Assembly: GCF_023499255.1 (NCBI RefSeq)
Contig: NZ_CP092183.1
Span: 3,158,501 to 3,222,500, forward strand
From: Couchioplanes caeruleus
GTDB lineage: Bacteria; Actinomycetota; Actinomycetes; Mycobacteriales; Micromonosporaceae
Direction of reading: 5' to 3'
Length of the DNA stretch: 64,000 nucleotides
Both the position numbers and the translations under genes were made by a program. Under the pieces are notes generated by a model. The model was not told the origin of the DNA and did no database searches. It worked only from the letters and a program-made list of their open reading frames with translations. Below are positions 26,607-34,160 of the stretch, piece after piece; the stretch's first letter is position 1; each line of letters opens with the position of its first letter.

Positions 26607-27317
26607 ATGGATCTGATACCGCGCACGACGACCGCTGACGTACGGGCGCGCCGTGCGGCAACCGCGGTCCTGCCGGTCGGTAGTTTCGAGCAACACGGCG
26701 ACCTCATGCCGCTGGCGACCGACACGCTCATCGCGACGGCCATCGCCACCCGTCTCGCCGCCACGTACAACGTGCTGCTCCTGCCAGCGGTGACAATGTC
26801 CTGCTCCCACGAACACGCGGCATGGCCCGGCACGGTCAGCATCAGCCATCAGACACTGGCCGCCATCGTCACCGACGTGGCCGCCTCGCTCGCCGCGCAA
26901 GGTGTCACCCGGCTCGCGCTCGTCAACGCTCACGGCGGCAACTACGTTCTGGGCAACGTGGTCCAGACCGCCAACGCGCACACGCCCCGCTCGATGACGC
27001 TGTTCCCGACCCGGACCGACTGGGACACCGCCCGCCGTGACGCGAAGCTGAAAACCTCCGCTCACGACGACATGCACGCCGGTGAACTGGAAGCTTCCAT
27101 CTTGGCCGCGGCTTACCCCGAGGTCCTAGGGGACGGGGGGCCGGACGATGACCATGCCGCCAACGAGCGATCGATGTTGTTGGTCGGCGGCATGAGCGCC
27201 TACACGCGGAGCGGCGTCATCGGCATGCCCTCAGCGGCGACTGCGGCCAAGGGCGAAGCTCTGCTGGACAGTCTGACCGTAAGCTTCGGCACTCACCTGC
27301 TGGCTCTTGACCAGTAA
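26607..27317 (+). CDS. Creatininase-family metal-dependent amidohydrolase
   Basis: A 236-residue enzyme of the creatininase/MftE fold. Conserved elements are LPVGSFEQHGDLMPLATDT with metal ligands Glu, His and Asp, then LVNAHGGNYVLG, and DDMHAGELEASI with a catalytic Glu. Family members open cyclic amides (creatinine) or trim mycofactocin precursor peptides; no mycofactocin genes are present here. ATG 26607 gives the standard N-terminus. It lies 136 bases after the nitrilase-superfamily gene on the same strand. Confidence 0.88.
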   Translation: MDLIPRTTTADVRARRAATAVLPVGSFEQHGDLMPLATDTLIATAIATRLAATYNVLLLPAVTMSCSHEHAAWPGTVSISHQTLAAIVTDVAASLAAQGVTRLALVNAHGGNYVLGNVVQTANAHTPRSMTLFPTRTDWDTARRDAKLKTSAHDDMHAGELEASILAAAYPEVLGDGGPDDDHAANERSMLLVGGMSAYTRSGVIGMPSAATAAKGEALLDSLTVSFGTHLLALDQ

Positions 27318-27454
27318 CGATCGCCGCCGGGCCGGGTGCCGTGACAAGCGCGCCGGCCGACGCCGTGCAAGACCATCGGAGATGCCGATTCGGGCAACCG
27401 ACTACTGCGGCCGCCGTGAAGTGGCCTGTCCAATGCCGGCAGCCAGAACGGCCG

Positions 27455-28234
27455 TTACGTGGTCTGGCCGCGGTGAGCCGACCACGCGGCGAACCAGGAG
27501 GCAAGATCGCGTATCCAAGCGGCGTTGCTCTGCTGTGATTTGCGCGCCCATTTCGCGGCGTTGCCCGTTACGAACAGGTCTACGACCTCGGGGTCTGTGT
27601 CAGCCCAGTTCGGGTGCTGTGCCAGCCACTGTTCGGCCTGCAGCGGGGTGTGGCCACTACCGATGAGCCAGGGGGCGAGCATGGCGAGTTCCAGCCATGG
27701 TGCGGCCTGGGTGGTGAACGCCCAGTCCACGATGCGCAGGCCGTCGGCGGTCACGATCAGGTTGGCCGGGTTCAGGTCGGTATGCACAAGGGTGTCGCCG
27801 TGCAGCGCCGGGTGGTCGAACCCGAGTCGGGCGTGCGGGCTCAACCACGGCCCGTCCGGCGCGGGCGGGCCGGCCAGCTCGGGCAGGGCCGTGCTGAGCA
27901 AGGTCAGATCACAGCTGCCCGGTGACAGGTCGCCGGGACGGCCGTTGCAGTGCTCGAACCCTGCTACCAGCCAGCCGTGTGCTTCGAAGTCCCAGAGCAC
28001 CGCCGGAGCGTATCGCCGGTCGACGTTCCGGTTCACCTGCACCTCGTAGCGCAGCGACCGCACGCCCAGCGGCGACGAGGCACCTTTGACGAACACTGAC
28101 CCATTCGGCCCGCCGACGCTCACGGCGAGCTCGGCATGATCGCCGGTAGCGGCCGGGGTGATGTCGGATCCACCGGCTCGCTGCAGAATTTCCCGTGCCA
28201 CGACAGGCGGTACCGCGGTCCAGCCATGAGCCAT
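27455..28234 (-). CDS. Aminoglycoside phosphotransferase-like kinase (APH family)
   Basis: A 259-residue kinase-like protein. The catalytic loop reads LVHTDLNPANLIV with the Brenner-type HxDxxxxN motif, and the metal-binding motif reads IVDWAFT. The N-lobe has SVFVKGAS with a candidate ATP-binding Lys. ATG 28234 follows GAAGGAG. Actinobacterial genomes hold many such proteins, and the substrate may be a small metabolite rather than an antibiotic. It converges on the creatininase gene. Confidence 0.85.
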   Translation of the reverse strand: MAHGWTAVPPVVAREILQRAGGSDITPAATGDHAELAVSVGGPNGSVFVKGASSPLGVRSLRYEVQVNRNVDRRYAPAVLWDFEAHGWLVAGFEHCNGRPGDLSPGSCDLTLLSTALPELAGPPAPDGPWLSPHARLGFDHPALHGDTLVHTDLNPANLIVTADGLRIVDWAFTTQAAPWLELAMLAPWLIGSGHTPLQAEQWLAQHPNWADTDPEVVDLFVTGNAAKWARKSQQSNAAWIRDLASWFAAWSAHRGQTT

Positions 28235-28373
28235 CCGCCACTCCTTCGTGTGAATCGACACCCCGATCCCGATGCCAGGCTGTCGAGGTGGCCTAGCGCT
28301 CAGCGCAGGGGCACACCATCGGCTGCTGCGTTCTACCATGCACTGCGGCACCTGGGGAGGAGACACCACGGCG

Positions 28374-28865
28374 ATGACGCTGGAACAACTACGCGACACC
28401 AGCCTGACCCCGGTGCAGCAGACTTTGCTGTCGTACCTGCGTAGCTGCGCGGCCGTCGCAGAACTCAACGCCCGGCCACAGGAATGGGTGTTCGGCTCCG
28501 TCTACCACCTGCTCGAGGCGCACGGGGTGTTCTTCACCGCGGCGCCCCGGCCAGTGGAGGTGCCGAAGTTGCCCGACCGGTGGTGTTACGGCAACGCCGC
28601 AGCGACCGCGTCCACCTACGCCGGCGAGGGACTGCTGTATGCCGAGGGCTTCGCCGCGATGGCCGCCAGCGGGCAGGTGGTGCCATTGCCGCATGGCTGG
28701 TGCGTCACCGGGGACGGGCTCGTGGTCGATCCCACCTGGGACTTTCGCCCGGACACGGCCTATTTCGGGATCGTCTTGCGAGATCCGGCGACGTGGCCGC
28801 ACGACGGCGGGGGTCTACTCACCGAACCTGACCGGATGTTCGCGATGCTGCGCGACGGCCTGTGA
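28374..28865 (+). CDS. Conserved-looking cytoplasmic protein of unknown function
   Basis: A 163-residue soluble protein, rich in Trp and aromatic residues (QEWVFGSVYHLLEAHGVFF, DRWCYGNA, HGWCVTGDGLVVDPTWDF). ATG 28374 is preferred for the strong GGGGAGGAGA about 10 bases upstream. I do not recognise the family. The pattern GDGLVVDPTW suggests a fold common in phage and plasmid accessory proteins, but I cannot name it. It is followed by the truncated TPR regulator on the same strand. Confidence 0.65.
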   Translation: MTLEQLRDTSLTPVQQTLLSYLRSCAAVAELNARPQEWVFGSVYHLLEAHGVFFTAAPRPVEVPKLPDRWCYGNAAATASTYAGEGLLYAEGFAAMAASGQVVPLPHGWCVTGDGLVVDPTWDFRPDTAYFGIVLRDPATWPHDGGGLLTEPDRMFAMLRDGL

Positions 28866-28907
28866 GTTGACCCTTCATGCCAGCCCTGACTGGAGGCGGC
28901 GAGGAGG

Positions 28908-30062
28908 GTGCTCGATCAGCACTTGGCGACAGGACGGAAATCGCTGGTCCTGGTCCCCTCCGCCTCAGCGCTCGTGCTGCCCTGGTCCGCGACCGGATCC
29001 TTGCGGGCAACCCAGATCGTCACGGAGGCTGGAGGCATGTACCGGCGGATGTTCCTGACCGTTCTCGGCTCGTCCATGACCTCCCCTGCGCTGGAATGGC
29101 TGATCGCCCACCCGGTCGGCGACGTCACAAAGACGGCGGGTCACCACCTGCCGATGGACGTCGTCAACCACCTCGACACCATCACCGACAGCCTGCGCCG
29201 CATGGACGACCACCTCGGCGGCGCCTCGGCGATCGGCCTGGTCCGCCAACACCTGCGCACCGTCATCGACCTCATCGAACAGCGCCGCTACACCAGCCTC
29301 GTCGGGCTGCGCCTGCACGCTAGCGCCGGTGAACTTCTGCGCCTGGCCGGCTGGCTCAGCTTCGACTCGGGCCTGCACGCCCAAGCGCAACGCTTCTGGA
29401 TCGCTGGCCTCTGTGCCGCCCACGCCGCCGGCGATCGCGCCCTCGGCGCGAACATCCTCGGCTTCATGAGCTGCCAAGCCAAAGACATCGGGCAGATCCG
29501 CGAAGCCGTTACCCTCGCTGAGACCGCCCGTACCGGATACCACGCCAGCTCACCGCAAGTCGCCACGATCCTCGATCTGCGGGCCGCCGAAGCCTATGCC
29601 AACGCCGAGGAAACCGACCGCTGCCGCGAAGCCATCGACAGCGCGCTCGCTCGCTTCACCGACACACCCGCCAGCACCGGCAACCCGCCCTGGGCCTACT
29701 GGATCACCCCGGCCCACGCCGACGCCCAGGCCGGCTACTGCTACCTGAAACTCGGCAACTGGTCGCAGGCACGCACCCACCTCGGCCGCTCACTGCCCGA
29801 ACACACCCAGCAGTCCGCGCGCGAAGGCGCGCTGCACAACGTCCTGCTCGCCACTACCTACGTCCGCCAAGACAAGCCCAACCTCGACCGGGCGATCGAA
29901 CTCGGCGACGAAGCAGTGCACCTGCTCAGCGGTCAGGTCAGCTCCACCCGGTGCATCCGACAAGTCCGCCGACTCGCCGCCGACCTGACCCCATACCGCC
30001 GAAACCCCGTGGTCCGCCGCTTCTGCAACGACGCCACCGATTTGCTCCAGACCAGCACGTAA
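28908..30062 (+). CDS. TPR-type regulator lacking its N-terminal HTH domain
   Basis: A 384-residue helical protein matching the C-terminal TPR part of actinobacterial XRE-type regulators (MYRRMFLTVLG, SLVGLRLHASAGELLRLAGWLSFD, ALGANILGFMSCQAKD). Intact members begin with a helix-turn-helix of about 70 residues. Here the GTG start is followed by only about 45 residues before that block, with no HTH in any nearby frame. It may be a 5'-truncated relic that still has an open frame, or a genuine HTH-less member. The neighbouring AlpA-like gene could supply DNA binding. Confidence 0.65.
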   Translation: MLDQHLATGRKSLVLVPSASALVLPWSATGSLRATQIVTEAGGMYRRMFLTVLGSSMTSPALEWLIAHPVGDVTKTAGHHLPMDVVNHLDTITDSLRRMDDHLGGASAIGLVRQHLRTVIDLIEQRRYTSLVGLRLHASAGELLRLAGWLSFDSGLHAQAQRFWIAGLCAAHAAGDRALGANILGFMSCQAKDIGQIREAVTLAETARTGYHASSPQVATILDLRAAEAYANAEETDRCREAIDSALARFTDTPASTGNPPWAYWITPAHADAQAGYCYLKLGNWSQARTHLGRSLPEHTQQSAREGALHNVLLATTYVRQDKPNLDRAIELGDEAVHLLSGQVSSTRCIRQVRRLAADLTPYRRNPVVRRFCNDATDLLQTST

Positions 30063-30306
30063 CCGACCGGATTGCTCATGCCGGGTACGAGCCATCGCCG
30101 ACGCACGCCGAAACCATCGAGATGGAGATCCGACCGCCACCCCAGCCCCCAGTCCGAGGACACTTCGGTCGCAGTGGTCGAGCTGAGCCACTCCGCAGAC
30201 TGCGCGAACCGGCTACGACAGCGGACGCTGATCCCTGCCGCCGCTGGCCGAGTAGCCGCATCCCCACTTGCTGTGAAACAACTAGCTTAACGACTAGACT
30301 TGTCTC

Positions 30307-30519
30307 ATGACAGGCCAGCGGATTCGACTGATGGGCGCCCACGAGATTCGCATCCGACTCGGCGGAGTGAGCCGGCAGCGGACTTACCAGATCACCTGCC
30401 GCGATGATTTCCCTCGACCCGCTGCTGAACTGGCGCAAGGAAAAGTCTGGTACGAGAAAGAAGTCGAAACCTGGATCGGAACGCACCGACAGGATCAACC
30501 GGCTACTGACGAACCGTAA
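30307..30519 (+). CDS. AlpA/excisionase-like HTH DNA-binding protein
   Basis: A 70-residue protein of the MerR-like helix_turn_helix_17 type: IRIRLGGVSRQRTYQIT as the helix-turn-helix, DDFPRPAAEL, then KVWYEKEVETWIGTHR as the wing and closing helix. This is the standard pattern of AlpA regulators and excisionases on mobile elements. A TAGACT hexamer ends 6 bases before the ATG, which would fit a leaderless transcript. It could regulate or excise one of the nearby elements. Confidence 0.75.
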   Translation: MTGQRIRLMGAHEIRIRLGGVSRQRTYQITCRDDFPRPAAELAQGKVWYEKEVETWIGTHRQDQPATDEP

Positions 30520-30529
30520 CCGCCCACTC

Positions 30530-30786
30530 TCAACCTTGGTGATCAAGGCGATGTTGGCACCAGACGTCGCTTGCCTCAGCCATCTCTGCGAGGTGCAGGG
30601 CATCGGCGTTGTTGTCGCGCAGCCGTCGGGAGACCTTGGCGAGCGCGGCCGCGAAGGCGTCCAATGCGTCAGGGGTCGCGCTGGACCATGTTGGCAGCCC
30701 GGCTACCCAGGCTTCGGCTCGGGGTGTTCAGCGGTGATGGGAGCCGTCAGCCGGTCGAACAGGGCGGCGGGGATGAGGATCGGCCA
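30530..30786 (-). pseudogene. Decayed gene fragment, frameshifted
   Basis: On the minus strand the frame near 30700-30780 reads ILIPAALFDRLTAPITAEHP. It breaks, and a second frame continues as EAWVAGLPTWSSATPDALDA and on to a stop at 30530. The composition is protein-like in both parts, with matched frames on either side of the break near 30715. The family is not recognised. No start codon remains. Confidence 0.5.
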
Positions 30787-31282
30787 TCAAGGGTGTCGAC
30801 GTCTCCAGGAACCGCCGGGCGTGCCGGCCCCTTCTTCCACATGCTCATCCTGCTGACCGGCCCCCGTCGACTACCCGGCGACCCGCGCTGGGGGCAATTC
30901 AACGCGAGCTCCCGCGGACGGAACGGTGATCGGTCCGGCTCACCTCACCGGTCATAGAGGCCCCTGATCTCTCAGTGCGCCTGATCGAGGGCCGCTGTTT
31001 CGGCCTTTCGTTCATAAACCCACGACGTCGAAGCGGGCGCGTCCCGCCGCGTCACCAAGGACAGCCCAGGACAACCCCGGACAGCTGCGGACAGCTATAT
31101 CGCGGTCAGCCGAGCAGGCAGGGTCGTCAGGGAAGCGACCGACGCCGAGCCTCCAACATCCCGCACCGCATCCAACGGCGGGGTGTCAACCGAGACGGCG
31201 GACACCGGTCGGCGCGCCCGCGGCCGGCTCATCACCATCCCGCCGCCGGACCGGGCCCACCAACCTTCCCGGAGAGGCAACC
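30787..31282. other. Intergenic region without a recognisable gene
   Basis: About 500 bases between the decayed fragment and the secreted-protein gene. I see no gene-like frame. The promoter of the downstream gene must be here; its ribosome site is GGAGAGG. Confidence 0.4.
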
Positions 31283-31726
31283 ATGAACAAGACCATCGCT
31301 CGTACCGGCGCCATCGTCACCGCCGCGCTCGGCCTCACGCTCACCGCTGCCACGCCGGCCCTGGCCAGCGCGGACAAGTGCAAGGGCGACGCCTACGCCA
31401 GCTGCGTGGCGGTCAACGGCACCAAGCTGCACGTCAACTCGATCAAGAGCCGCGTCGCGCTCTACGCCAAGACGTGCCGGTACGGCCACAGCCAGGTGCT
31501 GATCAACGGCAAGCACTACGCCGACTCCAACGGCGGCAACGACAAGGAGTACTGCTCCAAGTCGATCTTCGGTGACGAGGTCACCACCGGCACCTGGAAC
31601 GTCAACCGCAACTACGCCAAGGGCACCAAGATCTGCTCCAAGTTCTGGCGCTACACCGGAGCCACCGGGCCCGGCACGTCCAACGGCTACTCCAGCTACG
31701 GCACCGCCTGCGCCACCATCGGCTGA
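31283..31726 (+). CDS. Small secreted cysteine-containing protein
   Basis: A 147-residue protein with a clear Sec signal peptide (basic MNKTIARTG, hydrophobic core, ALASA cleavage site near residue 30). The mature part is about 117 residues with six cysteines, rich in Lys, Ser, Gly and Tyr, a composition typical of small exported actinobacterial proteins. GGAGAGG precedes the ATG. A perfect hairpin follows the stop. Function unknown; it lies just upstream of an MFS gene that is itself fused by overlap to another secreted protein. Confidence 0.8.
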   Translation: MNKTIARTGAIVTAALGLTLTAATPALASADKCKGDAYASCVAVNGTKLHVNSIKSRVALYAKTCRYGHSQVLINGKHYADSNGGNDKEYCSKSIFGDEVTTGTWNVNRNYAKGTKICSKFWRYTGATGPGTSNGYSSYGTACATIG

Positions 31727-31746
31727 ACCGCACGGCTGACCGCAGC

Positions 31747-31775
31747 GGCCGGTGATGCCGCCGGCATCACCGGCC
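31747..31775 (+). terminator. Perfect 12-bp hairpin after the secreted-protein gene
   Basis: GGCCGGTGATGC (31747-31758), a 5-base loop and GCATCACCGGCC (31764-31775). It lies 20 bases after the stop codon. No T-tract follows, as is usual for actinobacterial terminators. Confidence 0.65.
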
Positions 31776-31848
31776 CGTGCCGGCACCGCACGCGTAGCCC
31801 TTTTCGCAGCCGCCTTGACCCCACCTTCCCCTCCGTGGAGTTCTTTCC

Positions 31849-33204
31849 ATGACCATCGCCCTCAGTCCGGAGTCCAGCACGAGCACCGGCGTCCCCGAGG
31901 TGCTTCGCCGGTACCGACTCGCGATCAGCCTGATGTTCCTGATCGCCGGCATGACCATCGGGACCTGGACCGCGCGGATCCCCACCATCCAGCACAACAT
32001 CAAGATGGCCGACGGCAAGCTGAGCATCTGCCTGCTTCTGCTCGCGGCCGGCGGCCTGGTCGGCATGCGCGCCGCCGGCCGGCTCATCGACCGGCACGGC
32101 AGCACCACGGTCATGGTCCTACCCTCCCTGGCCCTCGGCGGGGCGCTCCTGCTCGCCGGCCACGCCCCAACGTGGACGACGCTGGCCGCCGCCCTGCTCA
32201 CCTTCGGCATCCTGCATGGCACCCTCAACGTGGCGATGAACGCTGCCGCGGTCTCGTGCCAGGCCGCGTACGGCCGGCCGATCATGACCTCGTTCCACGC
32301 GCTATTCAGCATCGGCGGTGTCGCCGGGGCACTGCTGTCGGCCGCCTGCGCCCATATCGGTCTCAGCGTCGCCGACGCCTTCGCCGCTGCCGCGGTCATG
32401 TCTACCGCTGCGGCCGGGTGGGCGATCCACCGCTTCATCCCCGCGCCTATTGCGAGCAACGACAGCCAGGAAGCCACCGCCACGGCGGTGCCGGCGCAGC
32501 GCCGGCCGCGAACCCGGATCCTGCTGCTCGGCCTGCTCGCGTTCAGTGCGTTGATCAGCGAAGGCGCCGCCGCCGACTGGGCCAGCACCTACCTCACCCG
32601 CCTCGGCGCGACACCCGCCATGGCCGCCACCGCCTACGCGGCCTTCGCCGCGAGCATGACGATCGGTCGGCTCGTCGGTGACCGCCTCACCGCTGCCATC
32701 GCACCCGCCGCGCTGCTGCGGGGCTGCGGCCTGATCGGTGGCGGGGGTCTCGCCCTGGGCTTGATCGGCGGCACCCCGCTCACTGCGATCGCCGGGTTCG
32801 CCTGCCTCGGCGCCGGACTGTCCTGCGTTGTCCCGCTGCTCTACTCCACCGCTGGCGGCCTCGATCCGGCACGACCCGGCGCGGCGCTGTCACGCGTTGC
32901 TGCGCTGGGCTACCTCGGCTACGTCACCGGGCCGGCCATCATCGGCGGCGCCGCCATGCACATCGGCCTCGGCAACGCGCTGCTCATCCTCCCGGTCCTC
33001 GCGACGCTGCTGGTCATAGCCGCCCCCGTCGTGCACCGCAGTACCGGCCGGCACCACCGACCGGCGAAAGCCCGCAACCACACCACGCCCGTACCGGCCG
33101 GGGGAGAAGACCCCACACCTTCCAGCCGCCGGATCCGCACGCTCGAGATCACCACCAAGCCGATCGACCATTCGGTCACCGAGCTCGAAGGAGCCCTCCG
33201 ATGA
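31849..33204 (+). CDS. MFS transporter (YbjJ-like)
   Basis: A 451-residue transporter with twelve predicted helices. The N-terminal half includes GMTIGTWTARIPTIQHN and AAGRLIDRHGSTTVM (MFS motif A), and the second half repeats GRLVGDRLTAAIAP. The arrangement resembles the YbjJ group of inner-membrane transporters, whose substrates are mostly unknown. A hydrophilic tail of about 65 residues follows the last helix. The stop overlaps the start of the next secreted-protein gene (ATGA). Confidence 0.85.
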   Translation: MTIALSPESSTSTGVPEVLRRYRLAISLMFLIAGMTIGTWTARIPTIQHNIKMADGKLSICLLLLAAGGLVGMRAAGRLIDRHGSTTVMVLPSLALGGALLLAGHAPTWTTLAAALLTFGILHGTLNVAMNAAAVSCQAAYGRPIMTSFHALFSIGGVAGALLSAACAHIGLSVADAFAAAAVMSTAAAGWAIHRFIPAPIASNDSQEATATAVPAQRRPRTRILLLGLLAFSALISEGAAADWASTYLTRLGATPAMAATAYAAFAASMTIGRLVGDRLTAAIAPAALLRGCGLIGGGGLALGLIGGTPLTAIAGFACLGAGLSCVVPLLYSTAGGLDPARPGAALSRVAALGYLGYVTGPAIIGGAAMHIGLGNALLILPVLATLLVIAAPVVHRSTGRHHRPAKARNHTTPVPAGGEDPTPSSRRIRTLEITTKPIDHSVTELEGALR

Positions 33205-33800
33205 ACACCACTGCCACCCGTATCGGCACCGCCGCCATCGCCGAAGCCGCTGCGGCGCTTCCCCAGCATGACCCGACGATCCGCTCGACCCGAGTCACCG
33301 CTCGAACCCGCCGTCGCACCCCGCTGCTGCTGATCATCGCCGCCGCCATCGCCGCGGCCCTGCCGATCATGGGCGCCACCCCGGCGCAAGCCGCCACCTA
33401 CCGGGACCCGACCCCCGGCTCCGGCACGATGTCGGCCCTGGCCGCCTCGGGCTGCCGAGCGGCACCGTACACGTTCCACTTCAGCGGCTACGGCGCGCTG
33501 ATGTTCCCCGAGGACCCGGCAGGCCTGTGGAACGCCACGGTAAGCCCCGTGCTGAAGACCACCTCGCAGTGCCGCGACATCAACGTCAAGAACGTCGGGT
33601 CCAAGAAGACCATCCGCGCCTGCGTCATGTTCGGCACCACGTCCAACAAGTGCAACTACCTCACCGACATCCCGATCGGTCAGTGGCGCAACGTCGCGAC
33701 CAACGTCAAGGACGGCACCAAATTCCGGCTCCGGATCGGCGTCGTCCTGGGCGGCAACCCGTTCAACGGCAACGGTGCCAACGGCTACGCCGACTTCTAA
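33201..33800 (+). CDS. Secreted protein of unknown function
   Basis: A 199-residue protein with an unusually long N-terminal region before the signal sequence (hydrophobic core at about residues 42-62, TPAQAA cleavage near residue 68). The mature part of about 130 residues has four cysteines and a beta-rich composition (PYTFHFSGYGALMF, KTIRACVMFGTTSNKC). The ATG overlaps the MFS stop, so the two are co-translated. I do not recognise the family. A perfect inverted repeat follows. Confidence 0.78.
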   Translation: MNTTATRIGTAAIAEAAAALPQHDPTIRSTRVTARTRRRTPLLLIIAAAIAAALPIMGATPAQAATYRDPTPGSGTMSALAASGCRAAPYTFHFSGYGALMFPEDPAGLWNATVSPVLKTTSQCRDINVKNVGSKKTIRACVMFGTTSNKCNYLTDIPIGQWRNVATNVKDGTKFRLRIGVVLGGNPFNGNGANGYADF

Positions 33801-33834
33801 GCCGGCCTGAGCTAGCAGAAGTCCCCAGATCGGC

Positions 33835-33872
33835 GACAGGGTGTCGTTAGCGGTTCGCAACGACACCCTGTC
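33835..33872. terminator. Perfect 14-bp inverted repeat
   Basis: GACAGGGTGTCGTT (33835-33848), a 10-base loop and AACGACACCCTGTC (33859-33872). It is a strong hairpin 34 bases after the secreted-protein stop and most likely a terminator. A protein-binding site is possible because the stem is long and there is no T-tract. Confidence 0.65.
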
Positions 33873-34119
33873 GTCCCGCGGGGATGGTCAACGCCGGACG
33901 CGCTCGGTCCGACCGGCACCCTCGTGGTCCCACGGCTCGCTTCGACGGCCGCTTGGCCGGTCAGCTGCTGGTCTGTGCGGCAGGTACCCGCTCATGGCCC
34001 CGGCTGCCGGCCGAAGTCAAGGCGGTTACCCGCATCGCGCAAACGTCACCGTGTCGTTCCGGCACGGATATGTCGATGTGTCGCGGCGCTGAACATCGTG
34101 ACCGAGGGCACTTGCCGGG

Positions 34120-34134
34120 TACCCCTAGGGGGTA
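34120..34134. promoter_or_regulatory. CsoR box at the copB promoter
   Basis: TACCCCTAGGGGGTA is a CsoR-type palindrome. A TATAAC hexamer (34133-34138) overlaps its right edge, so a bound repressor would block the promoter. It lies 26 bases upstream of the copB start. Confidence 0.85.
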
Positions 34135-34160
34135 TAACTTGGGCGTTGGAGGTGGCCAAC

